Shown here piece after piece: positions 33,359 through 44,984 of a DNA stretch of 64,000 nt (position 1 is the stretch's first letter; every line of letters begins with the position of its first letter). Source of the stretch: Pseudomonas indica NBRC 103045 (GTDB lineage: Bacteria > Pseudomonadota > Gammaproteobacteria > Pseudomonadales > Pseudomonadaceae). The stretch lies in the NCBI RefSeq assembly GCF_002091635.1, contig NZ_BDAC01000022.1, positions 1 through 64,000 on the forward strand, given 5' to 3'. Made by a program: the position numbers and the translations under genes. Below the pieces are notes generated by a model, which worked only from the letters and a program-made list of their open reading frames with translations, was not told the origin of the DNA and did not search any database.

Positions 33359-33736
33359 GGTGCAATGACTCCACCTGTAATTCAGCCTCCCCTGATATCA
33401 CTGATGCCGGTGGATTGCTTTCTTGGTACACAGGACTGCCAGCTCAGTCACACAAGGACTGTCGAACCTGCGGCAAGAAGCGGAAAAATAAGAAAGGAGG
33501 CCGGGAACTCGCGATCCGGGTTTGGCGTCGCGCGATGAGCGCTCGGGCGACGTGTCGCCTGGAATCTGGGCGAATGAATTCGCCCCTACGGGGGCTCGGT
33601 GTTGCGCTTTTGTAGGAGCGAGCTCTGCTCGCGAATCGGGCCTCGCCACCGCATCGCCAGCAGAGCTGGCTCCTACGAAAAGCGGGTCCGCCGTGGAGGC
33701 GAATTCATTCGTCCGTACCGCGCCACTTTGCAATCG
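33359..33736. other. 378-bp intergenic region with nested REP/REPIN repeats
   Basis: There is no gene between the lyase start and the ureC stop. The right half is repeat DNA described separately. The left part (33359-33560) should hold the lyase promoter, but I see no convincing -10/-35 pair. Confidence 0.6.
33568..33713. repeat. REPIN: paired inverted REP elements
   Basis: The inner pair is GTAGGAGC at 33612-33619, followed by GAGCTCTGCTCGCGAA, and its inverse ending GCTCCTAC at 33669-33676. This is the classic Pseudomonas REP arranged head to head. The outer pair is GGGCGAATGAATTCGCCC at 33568-33585 and GGCGAATTCATTCG at 33698-33711. A further copy of the outer element lies at 41088-41103 between urtC and urtB. 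These are the sequences RAYT transposases act on; one RAYT gene lies 2.6 kb away. Confidence 0.8.
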
Positions 33737-35437
<1,701 letters not shown>

Positions 35438-35473
35438 GACGGTGTTTCCTTGGTGCCTTTTCATAGGGGCGAT

Positions 35474-35576
35474 GATCGTTCCCACGCTCTGCGTGGGAAT
35501 GCAGCTCGCGACGCTCTGCGTCGCTGGGACGCGGAGCGTCCCGGTATGGGTGCCCACGCAGAGCGTGGGAACCATC
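35474..35576. repeat. GTTCCCACGC-type intergenic repeat, copy 1
   Basis: This 103-bp element is made of nested hairpins (GTTCCCACGCTCTGCGTGGGAA at the left, its inverse at the right, and GACGCTCTGCGTC inside). It lies between ureB and ureC. A near-identical copy in opposite orientation lies at 38953-39056. Confidence 0.85.
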
Positions 35577-35621
35577 GAGAAATGATGGGTATCGCTTCGC
35601 TCAACCCATCCTACCCAGGTG

Positions 35622-35927
35622 TTAAAGATCGCCCATGATGCGCCCGGCAAAGCCGAACACCCGGCGGTCGCCGGCCAGTTCCACCAGTTCCACCTCGCGG
35701 GTCTGGCCCGGTTCGAAGCGCACGGCGGTGCCGGCCGGGATGTTCAGGCGCATGCCGCGGGCGGCGGCGCGGTCGAAGGCGAGGGCGTCGTTGGTTTCGA
35801 AGAAGTGGTAGTGCGAGCCGACCTGGATCGGCCGGTCGCCACTGTTGGCGACGTTCAGGGTGACGGTGCGGCGGCCGGCGTTGAGTTCGATCTCGCCGTC
35901 CTGGATCCGGTATTCGCCGGGAATCAT
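35622..35927 (-). CDS. ureB: Urease beta subunit
   Basis: 101 residues starting [47 protein letters not shown] is the diagnostic beta-subunit core. It is a structural part of the (UreABC)3 trimer. Its start overlaps the stop of the preceding acetyltransferase gene by 4 bp (ATGA). Confidence 0.97.
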   Translation of the reverse strand: MIPGEYRIQDGEIELNAGRRTVTLNVANSGDRPIQVGSHYHFFETNDALAFDRAAARGMRLNIPAGTAVRFEPGQTREVELVELAGDRRVFGFAGRIMGDL

Positions 35928-36460
35928 GACACTCTCCTCGACAGGGTCTTGTAGTAGATGGCATTGGCCCGGTACACGCCGTCCGGACCGCAGGCGTAGT
36001 CGGGCATTCCGCCGATGCAGGTGTAGCCCATCGCCTGGTAGAACTTCTCCGCCGGACAACCGGCCTCGGTGTCCAGATAGAGGAGGCCGCGTTGCAGCTC
36101 CTGCGCTTCGCCCTCCATGCGCTGCATCAGTTGCCGGGCAATGCCACGCCGGCGCGCGCTGGACAGCACCAGCAGCTTCTGCACTTCGGCGCGGTTCAGG
36201 CCGTTGCGATCCTGGCACAGGGCGAGCTGCACGCTGCCGAGCACCCGGCCGCCCGCCTCGGCCACCCAGAGCAACCGTGAGCCGTCATGCAGGCCCGGCA
36301 GGTAACGGTCGAACAGGGCGTTCGCTTCGGAGACGTGCATATCGGCGAGGAAACCCACCGAGGCGCCGTGCCGCACGGCATCCATCAGCAGCTCGGCGAG
36401 TCCCGGCCGATAGCGCTCGAAGTCGTCCGCGGCGACGCGGGTAATGGTCAGGTTGGACAT
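35924..36460 (-). CDS. GNAT-family N-acetyltransferase inside the urease operon
   Basis: 178 residues. The GNAT core has the acetyl-CoA pyrophosphate loop [23 protein letters not shown] (about 96-118) and the C-terminal [22 protein letters not shown] region. It acetylates an unknown amine. It overlaps ureB by 4 bp and sits 0 bp from the upstream acetyltransferase gene, so it is co-translated with urease subunits. Confidence 0.8.
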   Translation of the reverse strand: MSNLTITRVAADDFERYRPGLAELLMDAVRHGASVGFLADMHVSEANALFDRYLPGLHDGSRLLWVAEAGGRVLGSVQLALCQDRNGLNRAEVQKLLVLSSARRRGIARQLMQRMEGEAQELQRGLLYLDTEAGCPAEKFYQAMGYTCIGGMPDYACGPDGVYRANAIYYKTLSRRVS

Positions 36461-36972
36461 CAGGTCGCACTCCGTTGCGGGTTGATGATCAGTTGCATGA
36501 AGGTCAGGTCGAGCCAGCGGCCGAACTTGGTGCCGACTTCGCGCAGTTGGCCGACGTGGACGAAGCCGAGCTGCTGGTGCATGTGGATCGAGGCGCGGTT
36601 CTCGCTCTCGATGCCGGCCACCATGACGTGTTTGCCGAGGGCACGGGCGCGGTCGATCAGGGCACGCATCAGCGCCTTGCCGATCCCGGCGCCGATGTGG
36701 TCGTTCTTCACGTAGACCGAGTGCTCGACGGTGTGCCGGTAGCCGTCCCAGGTGCGCCAGTCGCCGAAGGAGGCATAGCCGAGCACCTGGTCCTGCTCGT
36801 CGACGGCGACCAGCACCGGGTAGCCCTGGGCGTTGCGCTCGGCCAGCCAGGCGCGGCGGTTGGCCAGGTCGACGGTCTTCTCGTTCCAGATCGCCGTGGT
36901 GTTGAGCACGGCGTCGTTGTAGATCTCCAGGATGCCGGCGAGGTCGGCATCGGTGGCGTCACGGATGTGCAT
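36460..36972 (-). CDS. GNAT N-acetyltransferase, phosphinothricin/methionine-sulfoximine type
   Basis: 170 residues starting MHIRDATDADLAGILEIYND. Sequence features match the Pat/MddA group: NTTAIWNEKTVDLANRRAWL, GYASFGDWRTWDGYRHTVEHSVYVKNDHIGAGIGKALM (acetyl-CoA loop) and ASIHMHQQLGFVHVGQLREVGTKFGRWLDLTFMQ. These enzymes N-acetylate glutamate analogues such as methionine sulfoximine, protecting glutamine synthetase. The same position between ureA and ureB is occupied by such a gene in P. aeruginosa (from memory). Confidence 0.87.
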   Translation of the reverse strand: MHIRDATDADLAGILEIYNDAVLNTTAIWNEKTVDLANRRAWLAERNAQGYPVLVAVDEQDQVLGYASFGDWRTWDGYRHTVEHSVYVKNDHIGAGIGKALMRALIDRARALGKHVMVAGIESENRASIHMHQQLGFVHVGQLREVGTKFGRWLDLTFMQLIINPQRSAT

Positions 36973-36987
36973 GGCGGTTCCTCTGAA

Positions 36988-37290
36988 TCAGGGAATCGGT
37001 TGATGCACGGTGACCAGCTTGGTTCCGTCGGGGAAGGTGGCTTCCACCTGGATTTCCGGAATCATTTCCGGCACGCCTTCCATCACCTGCTCGCGGCTGA
37101 GCAGGGTGGTGCCGTAATGCATCAGCTCGGCGACGGTCTGGCCGTCGCGGGCGCCCTCCAGCAGGGCGGCGGAAATATAGGCCATGGCCTCCGGGTAGTT
37201 GAGCTTGAGACCACGGGCGAGACGGCGCTCGGCCACCAGGCCGGCGGTGAAGATCAGCAGCTTGTCTTTTTCGCGAGGGCTCAGATCCAT
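36988..37290 (-). CDS. ureA: Urease gamma subunit
   Basis: 100 residues starting [45 protein letters not shown] and [24 protein letters not shown] are diagnostic. It is the third structural part of urease. The ATG at 37290 matches the family; the upstream in-frame extension does not. It lies 15 bp before the acetyltransferase gene and 104 bp after ureD. Confidence 0.97.
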   Translation of the reverse strand: MDLSPREKDKLLIFTAGLVAERRLARGLKLNYPEAMAYISAALLEGARDGQTVAELMHYGTTLLSREQVMEGVPEMIPEIQVEATFPDGTKLVTVHQPIP

Positions 37291-37394
37291 CTCGTCACTC
37301 CAATCGTGAAGGGCAAGGGCTCGGCCTTGTCCCGCTGTCGGTTGCATCGGCGGAAAACGCTACGCGGTTTTCCCGCCGGCGAATGTCGGTTCGT

Positions 37395-38246
37395 TCATGT
37401 ATTCCAGATGCGTGGCGCCAAGGCCTCGCGGCCCAGCAGCGCGGGGCGCAGCAGGCGCCAGAGGACGATCAGCCAGGCGCGGGCGTGCAATGCCTCGGCG
37501 GCCAGACAGCGGGCGACCAGCAGGCCGGGCAGTTGGGTCAGGTCGCCGCGTACTGCGCTGGGTAGCGCGCGGCAGGCGTCCAGCCGCGCGGCGTCGATTT
37601 CGCCGCTGGCGATCAGCGTAGCGAAGACCGGCTGGCCCGCCAGGCCGATGGGGGAGTCGAGCAGCCCGTCGCTGCCCACCACGCGCTGGCGCTCGTGCCA
37701 GAGCGACTGGCCGTCGCGGCGGATGTCCAGGCGTGCCTGGAAATGCCCGGCGTCGAAGCGTTCGCCGCTGGCCGGACGGCCCAGGGCGACGATATCCCAA
37801 TAGAACAGACGGGCATCGCCGGTCAGTTCGATGCGGGACTCCAGTTCGGCTTGGGCACCGGAGTAGACGATGGTTTCCTGCGGCAGCCATTCGAGGGTGG
37901 CGCCGGCCGCGACCCGCAGGTCGAGGGTCTGCCGGGCCGGACCGGTGGCGCGGTACCACTTGGCCGCGCCGGGGCTGGTGAGTTGGGCCCAGGCGCCCTC
38001 GCCGACATGGGCGGAAATGGCCAGTCGATCGCCACCGGCGATGCCACCGGGCGGGTGCACGACGATGTGCTGGCAGACTTCAGGGCCTTCCGCATACAGG
38101 TGCTTCTGCACGCGCAAGGGGCCTTGATGACGACGCAATACCGGCCGGGTGCACTCGCCGATACGGGCATAGGCCAGCTCCAACTCGGCATGCCAGGACG
38201 GGGTGAACGCCGGCGCCTCCCGCTCTTCTCTTGCCGCTGCTGTCAT
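37395..38246 (-). CDS. ureD: Urease accessory protein UreD
   Basis: 283 residues. UreD (UreH) markers are [39 protein letters not shown] and [42 protein letters not shown]. It binds apo-urease and, with UreF-UreG, delivers nickel. The start overlaps the urtE stop by 4 bp (ATGA), physically joining the urea transporter and urease genes in one transcription unit. Confidence 0.96.
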   Translation of the reverse strand: MTAAAREEREAPAFTPSWHAELELAYARIGECTRPVLRRHQGPLRVQKHLYAEGPEVCQHIVVHPPGGIAGGDRLAISAHVGEGAWAQLTSPGAAKWYRATGPARQTLDLRVAAGATLEWLPQETIVYSGAQAELESRIELTGDARLFYWDIVALGRPASGERFDAGHFQARLDIRRDGQSLWHERQRVVGSDGLLDSPIGLAGQPVFATLIASGEIDAARLDACRALPSAVRGDLTQLPGLLVARCLAAEALHARAWLIVLWRLLRPALLGREALAPRIWNT

Positions 38247-38941
38247 ATGGCAACCAACCCGCGTACGCCGTCGGCTTCCATGCTGTCTCCCCGGCCCTGC
38301 TGGACGATCTCGCCACGGGACATGACCAGATACTGGTCGGCCAGTTCGGCGGCGAAGTCGTAGAACTGTTCGACCAGCAGGATGGCCATGTCACCCCGCG
38401 CGGCGAGCTTCTTGATCACCGCGCCGATCTCCTTGATCACCGATGGCTGGATGCCTTCGGTGGGTTCGTCGAGGATCAGCAGCCGCGGTCGGCTGGCCAG
38501 GGCACGGCCGATGGCCAGTTGCTGCTGCTGGCCGCCGGAAAGGTCGCCGCCACGGCGCTGTTTCATTTCCCGCAGGACGGGGAACAGCTCGTAGATGAAG
38601 TCGGGCACCGCCTTGGCGTCCCTGGCGCTGAAACGCGACAGGCCCATCAACAGGTTTTCTTCCACCGTCAGCCGGGGAAAGATTTCGCGCCCTTGCGGCA
38701 CATAGGCGATCCCGGCCTGCACGCGCTGGTGCGGCTTGAGCGCAGTGATCGCCCGGCCTTCCCAGTTCACCTGACCTTCCTTCGCCGGAACCAGGCCCAT
38801 CAGGCAGCGCAGCAGGGTGGTTTTGCCCACGCCGTTGCGGCCGAGCAGACAAGTGACCTCGCCGACCCTCGCCTCGAACGACAGCCCCCGGAGGATATGG
38901 CTGCCGCCGTAGTACTGGTGAAGTTGATCAACGTGCAGCAT
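38243..38941 (-). CDS. urtE: Urea ABC transporter ATP-binding protein UrtE
   Basis: 232 residues. Walker [10 protein letters not shown], signature [15 protein letters not shown] and Walker [21 protein letters not shown] (the PTEGIQPS wording is typical of UrtE). It is the second ATPase of the high-affinity urea importer. A repeat-containing gap of 169 bp separates it from urtD. The start ATG at 38941 ([20 protein letters not shown]) is chosen over an upstream extension that reads through repeat DNA. Confidence 0.95.
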   Translation of the reverse strand: MLHVDQLHQYYGGSHILRGLSFEARVGEVTCLLGRNGVGKTTLLRCLMGLVPAKEGQVNWEGRAITALKPHQRVQAGIAYVPQGREIFPRLTVEENLLMGLSRFSARDAKAVPDFIYELFPVLREMKQRRGGDLSGGQQQQLAIGRALASRPRLLILDEPTEGIQPSVIKEIGAVIKKLAARGDMAILLVEQFYDFAAELADQYLVMSRGEIVQQGRGDSMEADGVRGLVAI

Positions 38942-38952
38942 GTGGTTCTCCC

Positions 38953-39056
38953 GATCGTTCCCACGCTCTGCGTGGGAGCCCATACCGGGACGCTCTGCGT
39001 CCCCAGCGACGCAGAGCGTCGCGAACTGCATTCCCACGCGGAGCGTGGGAACGATC
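38953..39056. repeat. GTTCCCACGC-type intergenic repeat, copy 2 (inverted relative to copy 1)
   Basis: This is essentially the reverse complement of the element at 35474-35576, with a few substitutions. It lies between urtD and urtE, so the two inverted copies bracket urtE-ureD-ureA-GNAT-GNAT-ureB (about 3.4 kb). Confidence 0.85.
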
Positions 39057-39110
39057 ACCAGCCATCAAAAAACACCGCTTTTACTTGCAGCTTAAAACTT
39101 GCCGCTGCCT

Positions 39111-39955
<845 letters not shown>

Positions 39956-39959
<4 letters not shown>

Positions 39960-41032
39960 GGTTGCCCCTTCTTCAACAGGCCGAATACGCCTTTGGGCAG
40001 GAACAGGGTGACGACGATGAACAGCGCGCCGAGGAAGAACAGCCAGTATTCCGGGAAGGCCACGGTGAACCAGCTCTTCATGCCGTTGACGATTCCGGCG
40101 CCGAGCAGCGGGCCGACCAGGGTGCCGCGTCCGCCGAGCGCGACCCAGACGGCGGCTTCGATGGATTGCGTCGGCGCCATTTCGCTGGGGTTGATGATGC
40201 CCACCTGCGGCACATAGAGCGCGCCGGCGAGGCCGCAGAGCACGGCGCTCAGGGTCCAGACGAACAGCTTGTAGCCGCGTGGGTCATAGCCGCAGAACAT
40301 CAGGCGGTTCTCGGCGTCGCGCACGGCGGTGAGTACCCGGCCGAACTTGCTCTGTGCCAGCCGCCAGCCGAGGTAGAGGCTGCCAGCGAGCAGCGCCACG
40401 GTGGCGAGGAAGAGCACGGCGCGGGTGCCTGGCGCGGTGATCGAAAAACCGAGGATGCGGCTGAACCCGGTGAAGCCGTTGTTGCCGCCGAAGCCGGTTT
40501 CATTGCGGAAGAACAGCAGCATGCCGGCGAAGGTCAGCGCCTGGGTCATGATCGAGAAGTACACGCCCTTGATCCGCGAACGGAAGGCGAAGAAACCGAA
40601 CACCAGCGCCAGCAGGCCGGGCACCAGCACCACCAGGGCCAGGCACCAGAGGAAGCTGCTGGTGCCGTACCAGTACCAGGGCAGTTCGGTCCAGGCGAGG
40701 AAGCTCATGAAGGCCGGCAGGCCGTCCCCAGCGCTCTGGCGCATCAGGTACATACCCATGGCGTAGCCGCCGAGGGCGAAGAACAGCCCGTGGCCGAGGG
40801 ACAGCAGGCCGGCGTAGCCCCAGACCAGGTCCAGCGCCAGGGCGACGATGGCGTAGCAGAGAATCTTGCCCACCAGCGTCAGGGTGTAGGCGGAGACGTG
40901 CAGGGCGCTGTCCGGCGGTAACAGGTGCAGCAGGGGCAGGGCGACGAGCAGCGCCAGCAACGCGCCGAGCACCAGCGTGGTGACGGCCGGGCCGGCTTTC
41001 TGCGCGGCCGTGAGGGCAAGGGGCTGGTTCAT
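39956..41032 (-). CDS. urtC: Urea ABC transporter permease UrtC
   Basis: 358 residues, about nine transmembrane segments; LivM-like with UrtC features such as DLVWGYAGLLSLGHGLFFALGGYAMGMYLMR and RVLTAVRDAENRLMFCGYDPRGYKLFVWTLSA. It is an inner-membrane subunit for urea. It lies 91 bp after urtB, in a gap that includes an outer-type REP element (41088-41103), and overlaps urtD. Confidence 0.95.
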
Positions 41033-41123
41033 CGGCGGTCACCTCGGGCGGGGTGCGCGAATACCGCGATGTTGCACATCTGTAGGGACGAATTCATTCG
41101 CCCACGCGTCAGTGGGACTCGGC

Positions 41124-42695
41124 TCAATCGATCACCCTCCCTTTCAGTGCGAACAGCCCCTGCGGGCGCTTCTGGATGAACAGGATGATCAGCGCCAGGA
41201 TCAGAATCTTGCCCAGCACGGCGCCGATCTGCGGTTCGAGGATCTTGTTGGCGATGCCCAGGCCGAAGGCCGCTAGCACGCTGCCGGCGAGCTGGCCGAC
41301 GCCGCCGAGTACCACCACCAGGAAGGAGTCGATGATGTAGCTCTGGCCGAGGTCGGGGCCGACGTTGCCGATCTGGCTCAGGGCGACGCCACCGAGGCCG
41401 GCGATGCCGGAGCCGAGGCCGAAGGCGAGCATGTCCACCCGGCCGGTGGGCACGCCGCAGCAGGCGGCCATGTTGCGGTTCTGGGTGACGGCACGGACGT
41501 TGAGGCCGAGGCGGGTCTTGTTCAGCAGCAGCCAGGTCAGCGCCACCACGAACAGGGCGAAGCCGATGATGATCAGGCGGTTGTAGGGCAGCACCAGGTT
41601 GGGCAGCACCTGGATGCCGCCGGACAGCCAGGCCGGGTTGGCGACCTCGACGTTCTGCGCGCCGAACGCCACGCGCACCAGTTGGATGAGGATCAGGCTG
41701 ATGCCCCAGGTCGCCAGCAGGGTTTCCAGCGGGCGGCCGTAGAGAAAGCGGATCACGGTGCGTTCCAGCGCCATGCCGATGGCGGCGGTGACGAAGAAGG
41801 CCACCGGCAGCGCGGCCAGCGGGTAGATCGCCAGGTATTCCGGCGCAGCACGCTGGAACAGCAACTGCACCATGTAGGTGGTGTAGGCGCCGAGCATGAG
41901 CATTTCGCCGTGGGCCATGTTGATCACCCCGAGCAGGCCGAAGGTGATGGCCAGGCCGAGGGCGGCGAGCAGCAGGATGCTGCCCAGGGACAGGCCGCTG
42001 AAGGCTTGGCCGAGCAGTTCGCCCACCAGCAGGCGGCGCTTGATCTGCGCCAGGCTGGTCTCGGCGGCGGTGCGCACCGCGGCGTCCTGTTCGGCGCCGG
42101 GTTCGAGCAGGCCCTCCAGGCGGGTGCGTGCCAGCGGGTCGCCGGTTTCGCCGAGCAGGCGCACGGCGGCGAGGCGGATCGCCGGGTCCGGATCGGTCAG
42201 TTGCAGGTTGGCCAGGGCCAGGGCGAGAGCGTTCTTCACGGCTTCGTCCTGCTCGGCGACCATGCGCCGGTTGAGCAAGGGCAATTGCGCGGGGCGGGCG
42301 CTCTTTTGCAGTTGCTGGGCGGCGGCCAGGCGGGCGGCGGCATCGTCGGCCAGCAGCGCGTGGCTGGCCAGGGCGCCGTTGAGCAGGCCGCGCAAGCGGT
42401 TGTTCAGGCGCAGTTTGCGCGTTGTCCCCACGGGTTCGGCGCTGCCTTCGAGCGGTTTCAGCGTGCCGGACTCGTCGACGAAGGGATGTTTCTCGCCATC
42501 CAGGGCGATGCGCCCTTGTTGCAAGGCCTCGAGCAGCGGCAGGCGGGCGGGATCGGGCTCGGCTCCCCAGCTTTCCAGCAGCTTGGCCTGCTTGGCCGGG
42601 TTGGCCCGGGCGAAATCGGCGGCGTCGTCGGCATGGCTGGTCAGCGGCAGCAACAAGGTCAGTGACAGCAGGATTCGTATGACGGCAGTGGGCAT
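41124..42695 (-). CDS. urtB: Urea ABC transporter permease UrtB
   Basis: 523 residues. The signal peptide (MPTAVIRILLSLTLLLPLTSHADD) is followed by a periplasmic region of about 210 residues with HEAT-like helical repeats (LTDPDPAIRLAAVRLLGETGDP), then a LivH-like permease core from LGSILLLAALGLAITFGLLGVINMAHGEMLMLGAY. This long N-terminal extension is characteristic of UrtB in proteobacteria. The start is set at the ATG at 42695, after GAAGGA. Confidence 0.95.
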   Translation of the reverse strand: MPTAVIRILLSLTLLLPLTSHADDAADFARANPAKQAKLLESWGAEPDPARLPLLEALQQGRIALDGEKHPFVDESGTLKPLEGSAEPVGTTRKLRLNNRLRGLLNGALASHALLADDAAARLAAAQQLQKSARPAQLPLLNRRMVAEQDEAVKNALALALANLQLTDPDPAIRLAAVRLLGETGDPLARTRLEGLLEPGAEQDAAVRTAAETSLAQIKRRLLVGELLGQAFSGLSLGSILLLAALGLAITFGLLGVINMAHGEMLMLGAYTTYMVQLLFQRAAPEYLAIYPLAALPVAFFVTAAIGMALERTVIRFLYGRPLETLLATWGISLILIQLVRVAFGAQNVEVANPAWLSGGIQVLPNLVLPYNRLIIIGFALFVVALTWLLLNKTRLGLNVRAVTQNRNMAACCGVPTGRVDMLAFGLGSGIAGLGGVALSQIGNVGPDLGQSYIIDSFLVVVLGGVGQLAGSVLAAFGLGIANKILEPQIGAVLGKILILALIILFIQKRPQGLFALKGRVID

Positions 42696-42760
42696 TGCAA
42701 GGTCCTTCGAATGGAGCCGTAGCCTGGATGCGTCCGGGCTAGGGACACCCTCTCCCCCGG

Positions 42761-42817
42761 CCCCTCTCCCGCAAGCGGGAGAGGGGAGCAAGCCCTCTCT
42801 CATCGCTGGAGAGAGGG
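42761..42817. repeat. Two stem-loops between urtA and urtB
   Basis: A perfect 12-bp stem CCCCTCTCCCGC/GCGGGAGAGGGG (42761-42772/42775-42786) is followed by CCCTCTCT/AGAGAGGG (42793-42800/42810-42817). The first belongs to a CCCTCTCCC-type palindromic repeat common in Pseudomonas. Position after a binding-protein gene suggests a 3' stabiliser that keeps urtA mRNA more abundant than the rest. Confidence 0.7.
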
Positions 42818-42838
42818 ACGGGAAAAGGGCTTTCCTGC

Positions 42839-44107
42839 TCAGTTCGACTTCACCGCGTAGTCCGGCTTCTTGTCGTTGCCCGGGATGAACGGGCTCCACG
42901 GCTGGGCCCGGATCGGGCTGGAGGTTTCCCAGACCACGGAGAACTGCCCGTCTTCCTGGATCTCGCCGATCATTACCGGCTTGTGCAGGTGGTGGTTGGT
43001 CTTGTCCATGGTCAGGGTGTAGCCGGATGGTGCGGCGAAGGTCTGGCCGGCGAGGGCTTCGCGAACCTTGTCGACATCCGTGCTGCCGGCTTTCTCGACG
43101 GCCTGGGCCCACATGTGGATGCCGACGTAGGTGGCTTCCATCGGGTCGTTGGTCACCGCCTTGTCGGCGCCCGGCAGGCCCTTGGCCTTGGCGTAGGCTT
43201 TCCACTTGTCGACGAATGCGGTGTTGACCGGGTTTTCCACCGACTGGAAGTAGTTCCAGGCGGCCAGGTGGCCGACCAGCGGCTTGGTATCGATGCCGCG
43301 CAATTCCTCTTCGCCCACGGAGAAGGCCACCACCGGCACGTCGGTGGCTTCCAGGCCCTGGTTGGCCAGTTCCTTGTAGAAGGGCACGTTGGAGTCGCCG
43401 TTGACGGTGGAGATCACCGCGGTCTTGCCGCCGGCGGAGAATTTCTTGATGTTGGCGACGATGGTCTGGTAGTCGCTGTGGCCGAAGGGGGTGTAGACCT
43501 CTTCGATGTCCTTCTCCGCCACGCCCTTGGAAATCAGGAAGGCGCGCAGGATCTTGTTGGTGGTGCGCGGGTAGACGTAGTCGGTGCCGAGCAGGAAGAA
43601 ACGCTTGGCGCCGCCGCCGTCTTCGCTCATCAGGTACTCGACGGCCGGGATGGCCTGCTGGTTCGGCGCCGCGCCGGTGTAGAAGACGTTCGGCGACAGC
43701 TCTTCGCCTTCGTACTGCACCGGGTAGAACAGCAGGCCGTTGAGTTCTTCGTAGACCGGCAGCACGGATTTGCGCGATACCGAGGTCCAGCAGCCGAAGG
43801 TCACCGCCACCTTATCCTGGGTCAGCAACTGGCGCGCCTTTTCGGCGAACAGCGGCCAGTTGGAGGCCGGGTCGACCACTACGGGTTCGAGTTGCTTGCC
43901 GAGCACGCCGCCCTTCGCGTTGATCTCGTCGATAGTCATCAACGCCATGTCCTTGAGTGAGGTCTCGGAGATGGCCATGGTGCCCGACAGCGAGTGGAGG
44001 ATGCCGACCTTGATGGTCTCGGCGGCCTGGGTGCTGTACGGGAACAGGCCGCTGAGCAGCAGAGCGCTGACGGCCAGGGTGGATTTCAGAAGAGGACGGC
44101 GTTTCAT
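42839..44107 (-). CDS. urtA: Urea ABC transporter periplasmic binding protein UrtA
   Basis: 422 residues. Signal peptide MKRRPLLKSTLAVSALLLSG... is cut after STQA. UrtA hallmarks are ETIKVGILHSLSGTMAISETSLKDMALM, FGCWTSVSRKSVLPVYEELNGLLFYPVQYEGEE and a C-terminal TMDKTNHHLHKPVMIGEIQEDGQF. It binds urea in the periplasm. It is the first gene of a leftward run urtABCDE-ureDA-GNAT-GNAT-ureBC. The start at 44107 gives the signal peptide. It lies behind a sigma-54 promoter and an NtrC-type box. Confidence 0.96.
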   Translation of the reverse strand: MKRRPLLKSTLAVSALLLSGLFPYSTQAAETIKVGILHSLSGTMAISETSLKDMALMTIDEINAKGGVLGKQLEPVVVDPASNWPLFAEKARQLLTQDKVAVTFGCWTSVSRKSVLPVYEELNGLLFYPVQYEGEELSPNVFYTGAAPNQQAIPAVEYLMSEDGGGAKRFFLLGTDYVYPRTTNKILRAFLISKGVAEKDIEEVYTPFGHSDYQTIVANIKKFSAGGKTAVISTVNGDSNVPFYKELANQGLEATDVPVVAFSVGEEELRGIDTKPLVGHLAAWNYFQSVENPVNTAFVDKWKAYAKAKGLPGADKAVTNDPMEATYVGIHMWAQAVEKAGSTDVDKVREALAGQTFAAPSGYTLTMDKTNHHLHKPVMIGEIQEDGQFSVVWETSSPIRAQPWSPFIPGNDKKPDYAVKSN

Positions 44108-44170
44108 GTGGCGGGCTCCAATCCATGCGCATCTTTTTAGGGGTGAGACCCAGCGGGTCACAGAGCCAAT

Positions 44171-44186
44171 GGCAGCATCCGTGCCA
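44171..44186 (-). promoter_or_regulatory. Sigma-54 promoter for urtABCDE-ure
   Basis: Read leftward, TGGCACGGATGCTGCC: the -24 TGGCAC is perfect and the -12 CTGC keeps the essential GC. The predicted start near 44160 leaves a leader of about 52 bases before the urtA ATG. Confidence 0.78.
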
Positions 44187-44251
44187 AGCGCTGCAAACGC
44201 CCGAGTTCAAGGGTTTTGCGGAGAAATGCAGGGATCGTCTGCGAAATGCAT

Positions 44252-44268
44252 CGCACTCGTTTGGTGCG
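44252..44268 (-). promoter_or_regulatory. NtrC-type 17-bp box upstream of urtA
   Basis: CGCACTCGTTTGGTGCG is a 17-bp dyad (GCAC-N6-GGTGC core) matching the NtrC consensus TGCACC-N5-GGTGCA. It lies about 66 bp upstream of the -24 element. A similar box lies upstream of ureE. Confidence 0.7.
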
Positions 44269-44361
44269 AGGCAGGGGCGGGTTGTCCGGTTGCCGCCAGC
44301 GGTTTGCCCCCGTTTGGGGCGTAGCCGTGCTGGCGGATGGCGATCGCCGGAGATGGGACGA

Positions 44362-44961
44362 TCAGGGCGTGGCGAGGTAGTTCTTCACCCCGGTGAAGAT
44401 GATCTGTGCGGCGAGGGCGCAGACGAACAGCCCCATCAGGCGGCTGACGATCTGCAGGCCCTGGTCGCCGAGCAGGCGTTCGAAGCGGTTCGACAGGTAC
44501 AGCACCAGGCCGACGGTGAGGCTGGCCAGGAGGATCGCCAGCACGGCGAGCAGCTTGTCGTCCCAGTGCGGCTGGGTGGCGCCCATCACCAGCAGCGCAC
44601 CGATGGTGCCGGGACCGACGGTGAGGGGGATGGTCAGCGGCACGATGGTCACGTCCTGCTGGACGTTGTCGCTCTGCACGGCGGACTTGCCCTGGGCCAT
44701 GCCCAGCGCGGAAATGAACAGCACGCTGCCGGCGCCGATGCGGAAGGCATCGATGGTGATGCCGAACAGCACGAAGATGTGCCGGCCGAACAGGTAGAGC
44801 AGCACGCTGGCGACCAGCACACCGAGGGCGACCTTCCAGGCCAGCCGCTTGCGCTCCTTCACCGTGTAGCCGCGGCTGAGGCCGATAAAGCAGGACAGCA
44901 CGAAGAACGGGCTGTAGAGCACCAGTAGTCTCAGGTAAAGGCTGAACAACTCGGAAAGCAT
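44362..44961 (-). CDS. MarC-family integral membrane protein
   Basis: 199 residues and six hydrophobic segments. The UPF0056/MarC signature PLTIPLTVGPGTIGALLVMG is at about 108-127, with another half-repeat FRIGAGSVLFISALGMAQG. Function unknown despite the name (it is not required for multiple antibiotic resistance). It lies 24 bp downstream of retS, on the same strand, so may be co-transcribed. Confidence 0.88.
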   Translation of the reverse strand: MLSELFSLYLRLLVLYSPFFVLSCFIGLSRGYTVKERKRLAWKVALGVLVASVLLYLFGRHIFVLFGITIDAFRIGAGSVLFISALGMAQGKSAVQSDNVQQDVTIVPLTIPLTVGPGTIGALLVMGATQPHWDDKLLAVLAILLASLTVGLVLYLSNRFERLLGDQGLQIVSRLMGLFVCALAAQIIFTGVKNYLATP

Positions 44962-44984
44962 AAAGGGCTCTTGTCAGGGGGGCG

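Noticed and set aside
31115-33736. A CRISPR array or insertion-sequence ends around the repeats
   Set aside because: The repeats are paired inverted REP palindromes, not regularly spaced direct repeats with unique spacers, and no terminal inverted repeats with target duplications bound the lyase gene.
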